From JAAOIF01 sp965206195 (GTDB lineage Bacteria > Pseudomonadota > Gammaproteobacteria > PS1 > Pseudothioglobaceae), in the NCBI GenBank assembly GCA_965206195.1, contig CBDBIZ010000011.1:248001-312000 (forward strand): 64,000 nt of DNA. Direction: 5' to 3'. Below, one piece after another: positions 51,623 to 60,897 of the stretch. The position numbers and the translations under genes are program-made. The stretch's first letter is position 1; every line of letters starts with the position of its first letter. The notes beneath the pieces were generated by a model that did no database searches, was not told the origin of the DNA, and saw only the letters and a program-made list of their open reading frames with translations.

Positions 51623-53330
51623 ATGTTGCAATAATTTGCTCAATCATTAACTGCAAATTACTGCGTCCTTGCCAAGTGTTGACTGATAATTTATACGCCA
51701 CTAATGCTTTTTTTGCCTCAATCGGTGGTTGAAAAAAAGCAATTGCGTCATGAATTTTCGCATCATCAATTTGTCTCAGCTGGCATTTTAGGTGTTTTTC
51801 GCCCACAATTTTTTGCATGATAATTTCAAAATCACCCTGAAAAATTGGCTCTTCAAAACTCTGCCCCCAAGGTCCTGCGTCAAGTAATAGTTGAGCATTA
51901 TCTAAACAAATATCACCACCTTGCAATTCACCATCGGTGAGCAGTTCAATGTTGGGGGTTTTTGCATTTAAATGCTGTTTAATTGCTTGCGAAAAAGTAC
52001 GTTTAAAATCCGTAAACCGTTCGATTTTAATGCTCAGCCCTACTGCCATGGCATGACCGCCAAATTTTAAAATCAAACCTGGATTTTCTCTGTCCACCAA
52101 ATCCAGCAAATCTTTGATATGCACGCTGGGAATTGAGCGAATTGAACCTTTTAAAAAATCACCCGATTTAGCAAATACCGCACAAGGACAATGATATTGC
52201 TCTTTGAGTTTGCCAGCCACAATGCCCACAATACCCTCGTGCCAAGATGGATCAAACAAACTAATGGCAAACTTGCCTTGGGTTAAATCTTGTGTGCTTA
52301 CTTGGTCTTTAACAATTGCCTCAGCCTGAGTTTGAATGCGTGCTTGTTCTGTCATGCGTATTTGGTTCAATGCTTCCAACTCTTTGGCGTATCGCCTCGC
52401 ATCATTTACATCATCGGTTAATAGGCAACGAATACCTCGCGATATATCACTTAACCTGCCTGCGGCATTCAGCCGTGGTGCCACACAAAAACCCAAATCT
52501 GATGCTTGCAAGGTCTCAGCTTTTCTATTGGCAATCTCTAATAATGCCAAAATCCCTGGGGCACATTGTTTTCGGCGGATACGTTTGATGCCTTCGGCAA
52601 TCAGTATGCGGTTATTTTGGTCTAATTTAACAACATCAGCCACTGTACCAAGTGCCACCAAATCTAGCACAGTACGTAAATCTGGCAAAAGAATATTGTT
52701 TTTAGTAAAATAATTCTTTTGTTGTAAATGTGTTTTTAGTGCTGACAACAAATAAAAACACACACCAACGCCTGCTAAGTTTTTACTGGGAAAATCACAA
52801 TCCTTGAGATTTGGATTGATAATCGCATCTGCTACTGGCAAGGTATTACTCGGCAAGTGATGATCAGTGATAATTACCTCAATTCCTGATTTTTTTGCCA
52901 ACTCACTACCTGCAAAACTGGCAATCCCATTATCAACAGTGATAATCACATCAGGTTGTTTTTCCTTAATTGCCAGCTCAACAATCTCTGGACTCAAACC
53001 GTAGCCATGCTCAAAACGATTTGGTACCAAAAAATCCACTTGTTGAGCGCCCATCATTCGTAATGACTTCATCGCCACCACACTAGCAGTAGCACCATCA
53101 CAATCAAAATCTCCCACAATCAAAATACGCTTTTGTGCCAATAGTGCTTTTTCAAGAATGGTTAATGCGGCGTTTAATTGTTCAAAATTAGGCGGCAAAA
53201 GCAAAGTTAATGACAATGATAATTGCGATTCTAGCACGCCTCTAGCGGCATAAATTTTTTTTAAAAAAACAGGGATATCTTCTGAATAAGAGTCAAATAA
53301 AATTGGGTCAATGTCTTTATTTAACAACAT
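51621..53330 (-). CDS. recJ: Single-stranded-DNA-specific exonuclease RecJ
   Basis: 569-residue DHH-family 5'-3' exonuclease. Metal motifs are IVGDFDCDGATASVVAM, IITVDNGIAS and VIITDHHLPSNTLP, then LVALGTVADVVKL and RLNAAGRLSDI. The DHHA1 part has GIVGIVAGKL and KFGGHAMAVGLSI, and a C-terminal OB fold follows. Overlaps the DUF1566 gene start by 14 bp; last gene of the MFS-lspA-thiO-DUF1566-recJ run. Confidence 0.95.
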   Translation of the reverse strand: MLLNKDIDPILFDSYSEDIPVFLKKIYAARGVLESQLSLSLTLLLPPNFEQLNAALTILEKALLAQKRILIVGDFDCDGATASVVAMKSLRMMGAQQVDFLVPNRFEHGYGLSPEIVELAIKEKQPDVIITVDNGIASFAGSELAKKSGIEVIITDHHLPSNTLPVADAIINPNLKDCDFPSKNLAGVGVCFYLLSALKTHLQQKNYFTKNNILLPDLRTVLDLVALGTVADVVKLDQNNRILIAEGIKRIRRKQCAPGILALLEIANRKAETLQASDLGFCVAPRLNAAGRLSDISRGIRCLLTDDVNDARRYAKELEALNQIRMTEQARIQTQAEAIVKDQVSTQDLTQGKFAISLFDPSWHEGIVGIVAGKLKEQYHCPCAVFAKSGDFLKGSIRSIPSVHIKDLLDLVDRENPGLILKFGGHAMAVGLSIKIERFTDFKRTFSQAIKQHLNAKTPNIELLTDGELQGGDICLDNAQLLLDAGPWGQSFEEPIFQGDFEIIMQKIVGEKHLKCQLRQIDDAKIHDAIAFFQPPIEAKKALVAYKLSVNTWQGRSNLQLMIEQIIAT

Positions 53331-53886
53331 TACTCACACCACGAACAAAGCCATCAAACGATTTGCCATTACCACGCGTGCCACCATAGAAAAAAGGCAC
53401 AGCAATTGCACTATCAAGATAATTTGTTTGCTCAGTTGAACTCCAATAAAGCCCAGACTGGGTGTTGGGAAAATACCTAGTATTAATCAGTGGATTATCA
53501 TCGTTATATACTAATAACGAATTAAGTTCGCCCTCAGCGGGTAAACGCCAATTAGAGGACTGACACAAGTTAATTGCGTTTAGGGCACTAATAAAAGCCT
53601 GGGTATTGCAATTCTGTGCCTGATAACAATAATGACTATACTCGCCATTTTCCTCACCAGACTTGCCATCAAACCAAGTATAGGTGCTTTTACTATCTTG
53701 CAAACCTTGAGCTTTCAACTTTACTTCCCACATCAATTGAGTGCGCACGTCCAGCACACAAGACCACGCCTCGACACTATCTTGCAACGCAGTGCCTGAG
53801 TTTGAAACTTTAATAAATGTTGCGTTAATTAAACCGCTTAAAGCTAAGCTGATAAAAAATAAGGTGATTTTATACAAAGGTCTCAT
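53317..53886 (-). CDS. Secreted DUF1566 (Lcl C-terminal-like) protein
   Basis: 189 residues with a signal peptide (ITLFFISLALSGLINA). The DUF1566 domain shows DVRTQLMWEVKL, the NAINLCQSSNWRLPAEGELN core and GLYWSSTEQ, ending with SFDGFVRGVSNV. Four cysteines in the mature part could form disulfides. Such domains occur in surface and adhesion proteins. Function unknown. Overlaps thiO by 17 bp and recJ by 14 bp, so tightly coupled with them. Confidence 0.82.
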   Translation of the reverse strand: MRPLYKITLFFISLALSGLINATFIKVSNSGTALQDSVEAWSCVLDVRTQLMWEVKLKAQGLQDSKSTYTWFDGKSGEENGEYSHYCYQAQNCNTQAFISALNAINLCQSSNWRLPAEGELNSLLVYNDDNPLINTRYFPNTQSGLYWSSTEQTNYLDSAIAVPFFYGGTRGNGKSFDGFVRGVSNVVK

Positions 53887-54862
53887 TGACTAATTTTGCG
53901 ATTTTGTCAGCACTGGCTGGCGCCATATTCAATCCATTACGAAAATGTCCAGTATTGACAAACAAATTATTATATTTTTTATCCTTGCTAATCACCACGC
54001 TACCTGATTGGCTGGCTGGTCTAAAACCTGACCAGTGATGAATAATTTTAGCATTTTTAAGTGTAGGCACATGTCTCCAAGCAAATTCATATAAATGCGT
54101 TTTAGTGGATTGATTAACATCGCGATTAAACCCAACATTTTCCATAGTAGAGCCAATCAGTATCTTGCCATCAGCCCGAGGAATAATGTAGCGACCCTTG
54201 TCAAGGATAATATGTTTGACTTCGTCAACTTGTGCTTGTAGCACAATCATCTGCCCTTTAATAGGAAAAATATCATTCTCTAAATCCAATAATTTACTAC
54301 TCCAAGCACCCATACAGGCAATAATTGCATCAGCAAAAAAATCACCTTGAGCACTACGTAGTCCTAACACTGTTGTGCTCTGGGTAATTAATTTATCCAC
54401 TTTTGCGCTCTCAATAATGTTAACACCTTTGTGGATAAGGTCAGCTTTAAGTGCTTGCAATAAACGGGGATTTCTAACGCTGGCAACATGGGTAAATAAC
54501 GCCCCTTGCGGATGAGATTGATAATCAATTTGATAGTTCTGCATCCAAGATTTAGCCTGCTGTGTTTGGAATTCATCCATCATTAATAAGCCAGTTTTTT
54601 GATACTCAGGGTCAATACCGCTAACGCTGTGCAAATCATCACATAATGCCTCATACACCGCTTGAGATTCGAAACTTAGCTGATTAATTGAATCATCATA
54701 ATGCCAAGGATATAGTGGGCTAATGATACCGCCACCTGCCCAGGAGGATTCTTTGCCACATTCGCGCTGGTCAAGTAAAGTAACATTAGCACCTAAGATT
54801 GCCAATGCTCTAGCACTCATCATGCCAATCACGCCGCCGCCAATCACCAAGCAATCACTCAT
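53870..54862 (-). CDS. thiO: Glycine oxidase ThiO-like FAD-dependent oxidase
   Basis: 330 residues. FAD site CLVIGGGVIGMMSARALAIL at the N-terminus, then SSWAGGGIISPLYPWHY typical of ThiO, GRYIIPRADGKILIGSTMEN and SGFRPASQSGSVVI near the end. It oxidises glycine to the imine used for the thiazole of thiamine. No other thi gene is in the window. Its start shares a base with the lspA stop. Confidence 0.88.
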   Translation of the reverse strand: MSDCLVIGGGVIGMMSARALAILGANVTLLDQRECGKESSWAGGGIISPLYPWHYDDSINQLSFESQAVYEALCDDLHSVSGIDPEYQKTGLLMMDEFQTQQAKSWMQNYQIDYQSHPQGALFTHVASVRNPRLLQALKADLIHKGVNIIESAKVDKLITQSTTVLGLRSAQGDFFADAIIACMGAWSSKLLDLENDIFPIKGQMIVLQAQVDEVKHIILDKGRYIIPRADGKILIGSTMENVGFNRDVNQSTKTHLYEFAWRHVPTLKNAKIIHHWSGFRPASQSGSVVISKDKKYNNLFVNTGHFRNGLNMAPASADKIAKLVNETFV

Positions 54863-55329
54863 TATTTTCTATCTACAATAATCAACAAAACTACGCCGAT
54901 AAAAATAAAACTGTCCGCCAGATTGAAAATAGGAAAACTCCAATCTGCGTAATGAAAATGAATGAAATCAACCACAAAACCATTCAATATACGGTCAATC
55001 ATATTACCTAAAGCACCGGTGAGAATCAACATTAAGGCACTGAGTTTTAACTTGTATTTTGGGCTTATTTTAAGCATCCAGATAACGATTACCACACTGG
55101 CTATAATAGAAATTCCAGATAAAAAATAACGCTGCCAGCCACCACTATCTGCCAAAAAACTAAATGCAGCACCGTAGTTTTGTGCAAAAGTTAATGATAA
55201 AAAAGAGGTGATTTCGCGTGAAATAAAACCCAATTTCTCATACGCTAACCATTTGCTTAGCTGATCTATTGCGACCAATGCCAAAGCAGATAAAAAATAA
55301 TTTTTATGTTTGGCTAAATTCATACTCAT
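54862..55329 (-). CDS. lspA: Lipoprotein signal peptidase (signal peptidase II)
   Basis: 155 residues with four helices. Catalytic aspartates lie in GALGNMIDRILNGFVVDFIH and IFNLADSFIFIGV; the NYGAAFSF motif is also present. It cleaves prolipoprotein signal peptides at the inner membrane. The start could be the second Met (two codons later). Overlaps the MFS gene by 4 bp. ileS and fkpB, its usual neighbours, are absent. Confidence 0.95.
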   Translation of the reverse strand: MSMNLAKHKNYFLSALALVAIDQLSKWLAYEKLGFISREITSFLSLTFAQNYGAAFSFLADSGGWQRYFLSGISIIASVVIVIWMLKISPKYKLKLSALMLILTGALGNMIDRILNGFVVDFIHFHYADWSFPIFNLADSFIFIGVVLLIIVDRK

Positions 55330-56801
55330 GCTTTATTAGGGTTAAATTTTATAATAACAACAATTGGCACAATAAAACCAACACTAATTACAATCCACAG
55401 TAAACTACCGAGTTGGGTGTAATTTTGCGCTGTAACTACCACACCATCAGTAATTATCTCTCGACTCACCACAAATACTTGGTTTAAATATTTAGTCAAT
55501 AACCCGCCTGCAGTAAGTGCAATATTCATCAGGCTCGCCATTAATGCGAACCAAGTGCCCTTCTTACCCTCAGGCGCATAAATCGCCACCAAAGTCAGCA
55601 TCAACACCTGAGCAATATAATCAAATGGTGATGCTAACGCGGTATCAACCACAGCTACGGTTCGCGCCTCTACACCAAGCCAAGTATGTAAGTCATAATA
55701 CATGCCCAAAATCGGTAAAGACAAAATTGTGCCAATAATAGTAAGAAAAATCAACACCTCAGCAATATCGCGCTTAATGATAAATTTGGCACTAACCCAC
55801 ATGCCCATCAGTGCAATACCGCCGCCAATTGCTGATAATTTAGCAAAGAAGGATTCATCAAAACCTAGCACATCAATTTGCCACCAACTCAGACCACTAC
55901 CGACCGAGGGCATAGCGCGATAAACAAAAATAATGATCATTGCCATTTTAATGTGACGAATGGCATCATCGCCTAAATCAGCAATTAAATCATTCAGCAA
56001 GTAAAGCACCACACCCAGTGAGATGGTAAACACAATTTCTTGTGAATATGCCACATCGTTGTAACCCATCAACACAATAAACACAGCAAATGCCAAACCG
56101 CCAAATAACACCTGTTTATTGACCTTAGAAATTGCCACAGGATTAAGTCTTACCAACAGCACCCCAAGGATTGACAATAATGGCACAAACAAAGCAATGA
56201 TGAATACAATCTCGCGATTATCTCTAAAAACATCTGCCAATTCACCACCAATCCAGCCAGTTATAAAAATCGCAAAACCCAATGACAATCTTGCTAACAC
56301 TTGAATAGTCGCCAATTCTTGGTTAATTTTTTCCTGAGTTTGAGTCTTGTCCACCACCTCGGTGGTCATTGTATCTGCTACCACATCTTGCATTACAAAG
56401 CCAACCACAGCAATAACACTGGCAATGATATAGATGCTCTTTTTAGAAAAATCCTCAACAATCATGTAATCACCTACCGCTGCAATCATCAATAACGAAC
56501 TTAAAGTAATTAGCAGTGCACCAATATAAACATAAGATTTTCGATTAGAGCCAAAAATATTAACACTATCAACTAATGAACCAAAAATCATTTTCACCGT
56601 CCAAGGTACACCCAGCCATATGCCTAACTCAGCCAAATCAGCTGCTGACATATCTAACGACTCTTTGACCCAAAAATTCTGCGCAATCGCAGTAAAAATA
56701 CCGCTGCCATAAGAAAAATAAATCAGCAACAAAGGCACGTAGCGTAAACGTAATGCGCGAATTGGCGTAAGTAGTACATCTAACATAACAAAACTATTCA
56801 A
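55326..56801 (-). CDS. MFS transporter, folate-biopterin (BT1)-like
   Basis: 491 residues with about twelve to fourteen helices. The first part, PLLLIYFSYGSGIFTAIAQN then LAELGIWLGVPWTVKMIFGS and NRKSYVYIGALL, resembles the BT1/FBT branch of the MFS. The motif VGFVMQDVVADTMTTEVV is also BT1-like. Substrate unknown; PUCC-type or peptide-type MFS proteins are alternatives. First gene of the lspA-thiO-recJ operon, with 54 bp to divergent fabI. Confidence 0.7.
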   Translation of the reverse strand: MNSFVMLDVLLTPIRALRLRYVPLLLIYFSYGSGIFTAIAQNFWVKESLDMSAADLAELGIWLGVPWTVKMIFGSLVDSVNIFGSNRKSYVYIGALLITLSSLLMIAAVGDYMIVEDFSKKSIYIIASVIAVVGFVMQDVVADTMTTEVVDKTQTQEKINQELATIQVLARLSLGFAIFITGWIGGELADVFRDNREIVFIIALFVPLLSILGVLLVRLNPVAISKVNKQVLFGGLAFAVFIVLMGYNDVAYSQEIVFTISLGVVLYLLNDLIADLGDDAIRHIKMAMIIIFVYRAMPSVGSGLSWWQIDVLGFDESFFAKLSAIGGGIALMGMWVSAKFIIKRDIAEVLIFLTIIGTILSLPILGMYYDLHTWLGVEARTVAVVDTALASPFDYIAQVLMLTLVAIYAPEGKKGTWFALMASLMNIALTAGGLLTKYLNQVFVVSREIITDGVVVTAQNYTQLGSLLWIVISVGFIVPIVVIIKFNPNKA

Positions 56802-56855
56802 TCACAAAAACAGTTTGTCATTATAATTTGTCTGTTTTAGCACATAGGGTTTATT

Positions 56856-57638
56856 ATGGGATTTTTAATAGGAAAAAAAGCACTGATTGTTGGTGTGGCT
56901 TCAAATCGTTCTATCGCTTGGGGAATTGCTGAGGCTATGGCAAAGCAAGGCTGCGAAATTGCACTCACCTATCAAACCGAAAAACTCAAAAAACGAGTTG
57001 CTAAATGTGCACAAATTTGTAACTCAAATATTGTCATTGAGTGTGATGTAGCAACTGATGCAAGTATTGATAAGGCCTTTACTGAGCTCAAAACTCATTG
57101 GGATAATTTTGACATTTTAGTACACTCAGTGGCTTTTGCACCGCGCGAAGCACTTAATGGGAATTATATAGCCACCACCACCCGTGAAAATTTTGCTACC
57201 GCACATGACATCAGCTCATATAGTTTTACTGCACTTGCCAAAGCTGCCAGCCCAATGCTAAATCCAAATGGTGCGCTACTAACCGTTAGTTATTTGGGTG
57301 CTATTCGTGCTATTCCAAACTACAACGTAATGGGTGTAGCCAAAGCTTCATTAGAGGCGAATGTTCGTTATATGGCTGCTGCTATGGGTCCTTCAAAAGG
57401 TATTCGCGTCAATGCTGTCTCAGCCGGGCCAATCAAAACTCTGGCTGCCAGTGGTATTAAGGACTTTGGTAAGTTGCTCGATTATGCAGCTGATAGCTCC
57501 GCGCTCAAACGCAACGTTACAACCGAAGAGGTGGGTAATGCTGCAGCTTTTTTATGCTCTGATTTAGCATCGGGTATTACCGGTGAAATCACTTATATTG
57601 ATTCGGGTTTCAATTTTTACCACAAAGGCCCGGGTTAA
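56856..57638 (+). CDS. fabI: Enoyl-ACP reductase FabI
   Basis: 260-residue SDR enzyme, last step of each fatty-acid elongation cycle. Visible are ALIVGVASNRSIAWGIAEAM, HSVAFAPREALNG, SYLGAIRAIPNYNVMGVAKA with the catalytic Tyr-X6-Lys, and RVNAVSAGPIKTLAASGI, which is diagnostic of FabI and the triclosan site. A TATAAT box (56822-56827) lies 28 bp upstream of the ATG. Stands alone. Confidence 0.96.
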   Translation: MGFLIGKKALIVGVASNRSIAWGIAEAMAKQGCEIALTYQTEKLKKRVAKCAQICNSNIVIECDVATDASIDKAFTELKTHWDNFDILVHSVAFAPREALNGNYIATTTRENFATAHDISSYSFTALAKAASPMLNPNGALLTVSYLGAIRAIPNYNVMGVAKASLEANVRYMAAAMGPSKGIRVNAVSAGPIKTLAASGIKDFGKLLDYAADSSALKRNVTTEEVGNAAAFLCSDLASGITGEITYIDSGFNFYHKGPG

Positions 57639-57698
57639 TAAGAAAAGACCTGTAAATAATAGTAGAGCTTTTTTGGATTCTAGCTTATTATAAAATCA

Positions 57699-59546
57699 TT
57701 ACAAGCGATTAATAAATATGTTCAAATCTGCATCTTGACGCAACGTAGCGACAATAGCTTGAAATATTTCATCCGCTTCAAGGATTAATAATGTGGACTC
57801 TAAGGCTTTGTCAACCGTGCTAATTTCGCCATCTTCTACAGCTGACAATTCAACTACAACTGCATAATTTTTACTAAAATCTCCCGCATTGTAGGTAGAT
57901 CTTCCCGCGCTTGGCTTAGGCAGGGTGAATATACTTTGTATAATTTTTGCCTCGGCTTTATTAGAATCTCTTTTAACCCAGCCCAGTGCTTGCCACTCAA
58001 GTTGATGCTGCTTGATGAGCTTTTTAGCTGCTGAACTATCGCCCTGTCTAAGCAAAGTGGCAATACGCGTAGCGATTTTATCAATCAATTCTTTTGCCGC
58101 TACAATAGCTAGACTTGTTTCGATTTGCGCACTCACCTCATCAAAGGTTTTTTGGCGTTGAGGTATTTTTTGCTTTAGACGAATGACCACAAATTTATCT
58201 TTTGATAATTCTAGTACTTCTGAATTTTCGCCTTGGTTTAAAACCACGTCACTAAAAGCAGCATTTACCATTTTTCTGTCTAATTGAGCGTTGCTTTGAT
58301 TAAAAAAATCAGTCGTTTGAAGTGGTAAATCCATTTGATTTGCCAGCTCTTCCAGGCTTGCTTCATAGGCCAAGTTTGCCAATTGTTCAACCAAATTATA
58401 GAGTTGTTTTTTTGCCTCATTCTGGGTATATAAATCTAACAGTTCAGCCTTCACTGAGTCAAATAATTTAACCTCGCTGGCTTTAATTTTGTTAAGTTTA
58501 ATAATATGATAGCCAAACTCTGATTTCACCAAATCACTCAATTCATTTTCTTGCATGGCAAATGCACGCTCCTCAAACTCTGGCACCATCACTCCACGAG
58601 CAAAAAAACCTAAATCACCAGCATTATCTTTAGACCCATTATCTTGTGAATATTGCCTTGCCAGTTTAGCAAAGTCGCCACCCTGCTTGAGCTTATCAAG
58701 TACTTTTTGTGCGTCTGCTTCATTTTTAAGCAAAATGTGCTGGGCTTGTCTTTCTTCCTCGGTGGCAAAACGCTGCTGTTCTTGCTGATAAAAATCACGT
58801 AATTCCTCATCACTTACCTGAATGCTTTTGCTAATTTGCTCTAATGACAACTCAACAAAATCGAGCTTAACTTGCTCAGGCTCAAAAAATGACGCTTTTT
58901 GCTCTTGATAGTGCGCCTCAATTTGTTTGTTGTCAATACTTACTTTATCAGTATAGTCATCAGTATTTAGGCGTATATAGCGAAACTTGCGCTGCTGATT
59001 ATTAAGACGTTGTAAGTGTTGTAATGCCAAAGTGCCAACAAAAGCAGAATCCAGTAAATTTTGCTTGATTTGTATTTGTGTTAGCTCGTTTAATTTACTG
59101 ACTTCATACTGAGTAACACTATAACCATTTAGCCTGAGCAACTGTTTATATCTGTCAAGCGAAAAGCGCCCATCAACTTTAAAATCATCGCTTGATTGAA
59201 CAATGGCTTGTAACTCAGCTGCAACCGTTGCATGCCCCAAATCTTTCGCTAACTGGTCCAATAAACGTTCATTGACCATTGCCTCAATGACTGAGCGTTT
59301 AACTCTATTGTCAAATTCAGCACTATAGTCATCACCTAGCTGCTGTTGCAAAAGTCTTTTTTGTTGATTAAACTTTGATAAAAATGCTTCTTTGGAAATT
59401 TCATCATCATTAATCGAGGCAACAATAACATTAGCGGTGCCAGTAGAATATTCGGCAATACCAAATAAGGCAAAGGGAACAATGATTAAACCAATAATGG
59501 TATAGGCTATCCAGCCTTTAGTTTTGTGTCTGATTGAACTTAGCAT
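57699..59546 (-). CDS. ppiD: Periplasmic folding chaperone PpiD (SurA N-terminal and parvulin domains)
   Basis: 615 residues. An N-terminal membrane anchor (WIAYTIIGLIIVPFALFGIA) leads to a SurA_N-type chaperone domain (NDDEISKEAFLSKFNQQ onward). One parvulin domain follows, from about residue 268: ERQAQHILLKNEADAQKVL, FAKLARQYSQDNGSKDNAGD and SEFGYHIIKL. Like E. coli PpiD it may lack strong isomerase activity. Its place after hupB, with two tRNAs between, matches the lon-hupB-ppiD region of relatives. Confidence 0.93.
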   Translation of the reverse strand: MLSSIRHKTKGWIAYTIIGLIIVPFALFGIAEYSTGTANVIVASINDDEISKEAFLSKFNQQKRLLQQQLGDDYSAEFDNRVKRSVIEAMVNERLLDQLAKDLGHATVAAELQAIVQSSDDFKVDGRFSLDRYKQLLRLNGYSVTQYEVSKLNELTQIQIKQNLLDSAFVGTLALQHLQRLNNQQRKFRYIRLNTDDYTDKVSIDNKQIEAHYQEQKASFFEPEQVKLDFVELSLEQISKSIQVSDEELRDFYQQEQQRFATEEERQAQHILLKNEADAQKVLDKLKQGGDFAKLARQYSQDNGSKDNAGDLGFFARGVMVPEFEERAFAMQENELSDLVKSEFGYHIIKLNKIKASEVKLFDSVKAELLDLYTQNEAKKQLYNLVEQLANLAYEASLEELANQMDLPLQTTDFFNQSNAQLDRKMVNAAFSDVVLNQGENSEVLELSKDKFVVIRLKQKIPQRQKTFDEVSAQIETSLAIVAAKELIDKIATRIATLLRQGDSSAAKKLIKQHQLEWQALGWVKRDSNKAEAKIIQSIFTLPKPSAGRSTYNAGDFSKNYAVVVELSAVEDGEISTVDKALESTLLILEADEIFQAIVATLRQDADLNIFINRL

Positions 59547-59677
59547 AATACTATCGTTTTACTTAGCATTTTAGGGGTAATTTTAACACATTCCTAATTT
59601 TTATTAAAAATTATCAAGACAAAGCCTTAACAACTATCACTAATTAGCATTTTTTTAACAAAAATTACTAATAAATT

Positions 59678-59754
<77 letters not shown>

Positions 59755-59798
59755 GAATTTGTAAGACTATTGCATTATATAAATACGAAAGCCTTTTT

Positions 59799-59874
59799 TG
59801 GTGGGCGCTACAAGACTTGAACTTGTGACCCTCGCCTTGTAAGGGCGATGCTCTCCCAACTGAGCTAAGCGCCC
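59799..59874 (-). tRNA. tRNA-Val (UAC)
   Basis: 76 nt with encoded CCA. Acceptor stem GGGCGCT/AGCGCCC, D-arm AGCTCAGTTGGGAGAG, anticodon stem-loop TCGCC-CTTACAA-GGCGA with UAC, and T-arm ACAAGTTCAAGTCTTGT. It starts directly after the T run of the hairpin that follows hupB. Confidence 0.97.
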
Positions 59875-59909
59875 AAAAAAATGCCCAGTACTCAACCTAA
59901 GCACCGGGC
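59875..59909 (-). terminator. Terminator-type hairpin between hupB and tRNA-Val
   Basis: On the minus strand GCCCGGTGCT and AGTACTGGGC pair over ten positions (two G-U), followed by ATTTTTTT running into tRNA-Val. A TATAAT (59912-59917) with TTAATA 17 bp upstream lies just before it and could start transcripts for the tRNAs at the foot of this hairpin. Confidence 0.7.
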
Positions 59910-59929
59910 GTATTATACTCAAATAGAAA

Positions 59930-60205
59930 CTATCTATTAACCGATTCTTTAAGTAATTTTCCAGCCTTAAATGCAGCTGCTTTAGAGGCTGCAATTTGAA
60001 TGGCTGCACCTGTTTGTGGGTTACGGCCTGTGCGCGCTGCGCGTGATCTGACTAAAAAACTACCAAAGCCAGTAATGGCAACACTATCACCACTTACCAA
60101 CGCATTTGTAATTGCACCAGTTGTTGCATCTAGCGCACGACCTGCATCTACCTTAGTTAAACCTGCAGTATTCGCAATTGCCGCGATTAAATCTGATTTA
60201 TTCAT
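59930..60205 (-). CDS. hupB: DNA-binding protein HU
   Basis: 91 residues with the HU pattern: MNKSDLIAAIANTAGLTK, GFGSFLVRSRAARTGRNP with the DNA-binding arm (PQTGAAIQIAASKAAAFKAG) and KLLKESVNR at the end. It compacts and bends DNA. GGAGAA precedes the ATG. A good sigma-70 promoter lies about 80 bp upstream. Confidence 0.96.
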   Translation of the reverse strand: MNKSDLIAAIANTAGLTKVDAGRALDATTGAITNALVSGDSVAITGFGSFLVRSRAARTGRNPQTGAAIQIAASKAAAFKAGKLLKESVNR

Positions 60206-60246
60206 TTGTTATTCTCCTGCTTAATAAAATCATTATTTTGATAAAG

Positions 60247-60308
60247 ATAAAAAAGCCTCTTTCGAGTAAGCTTTTGGTGAATTATCCAGCAAAAAGCCTT
60301 ATTGTCAA
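60247..60308 (-). promoter_or_regulatory. hupB promoter followed directly by a terminator-like hairpin
   Basis: TTGACA (60303-60308) and GATAAT (60281-60286) on the minus strand are 16 bp apart, predicting a start near 60274. The hairpin AAAAGC-TTA-CTC-gaaa-GAG-GCTTTTTT occupies about 60249-60275. It can terminate the ccm operon from upstream, while hupB transcripts would begin at its foot and carry it as a 5' stem-loop. Confidence 0.6.
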
Positions 60309-60335
60309 TAGTTTTTTGGCAAAAAAACAAATGTT

Positions 60336-60896
60336 TTATTTATTAGAATAGGTCTTTACATAAATCAGGGCTGATGTTTTTTTTAATTGCCGAGTCAACG
60401 GTTCAATCTCATTTTGCCAAATATAGGGTGTTATTTCACCAATATGCTTGAAGCGAATCACGCCATTTTGGTCAACAATAAACGTCTCTGGGGTTGCATA
60501 CACGCCCAATTCTAAGCCCAATGTTCCTTGTGCGTCAACCACAATAAATTCAAATGGATTGCCCAGTATTTGTAAAAAATCTAATCCATCTTTTTTGGTG
60601 TCTTTATAGTTAATACCTATCATTTGCAAAGTGTTGGTTTTTGCAATAAATTTAAGCACTTCATGCTCAGCACGGCAAGTTACACACCAAGACGCCCAAA
60701 CATTCACCAAGGATATTTGACCTTTAAGCCTATCTTGGATTAAGTATTTCTCGCTACTATGAAAGTCTTCAACTTCCAGATTAGGAAAACTTTCACCAAT
60801 CAAAGGAGAGGGAATTTTTTTGCTATCACGCCCTAATCCGTCAAACAAAAAATAAGCCAAGACAATAAATAAAACCAATGGCAAAAATTTGCTCAT
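60336..60896 (-). CDS. ccmG: Thiol:disulfide interchange protein CcmG/DsbE
   Basis: 186 residues with an N-terminal membrane anchor (FLPLVLFIVLAYFLFDGL) and a periplasmic thioredoxin fold. The active site is VNVWASWCVTCRAEH (E. coli has WCPTC) and the cis-Pro loop GVYATPETFIVDQNGVI, with the CcmG-specific GINYKDTKKD. It reduces apocytochrome c cysteines with CcmH. One bp after ccmE. ccmF, usually between them, is missing. Confidence 0.93.
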   Translation of the reverse strand: MSKFLPLVLFIVLAYFLFDGLGRDSKKIPSPLIGESFPNLEVEDFHSSEKYLIQDRLKGQISLVNVWASWCVTCRAEHEVLKFIAKTNTLQMIGINYKDTKKDGLDFLQILGNPFEFIVVDAQGTLGLELGVYATPETFIVDQNGVIRFKHIGEITPYIWQNEIEPLTRQLKKTSALIYVKTYSNK

Positions 60897-60897
60897 G

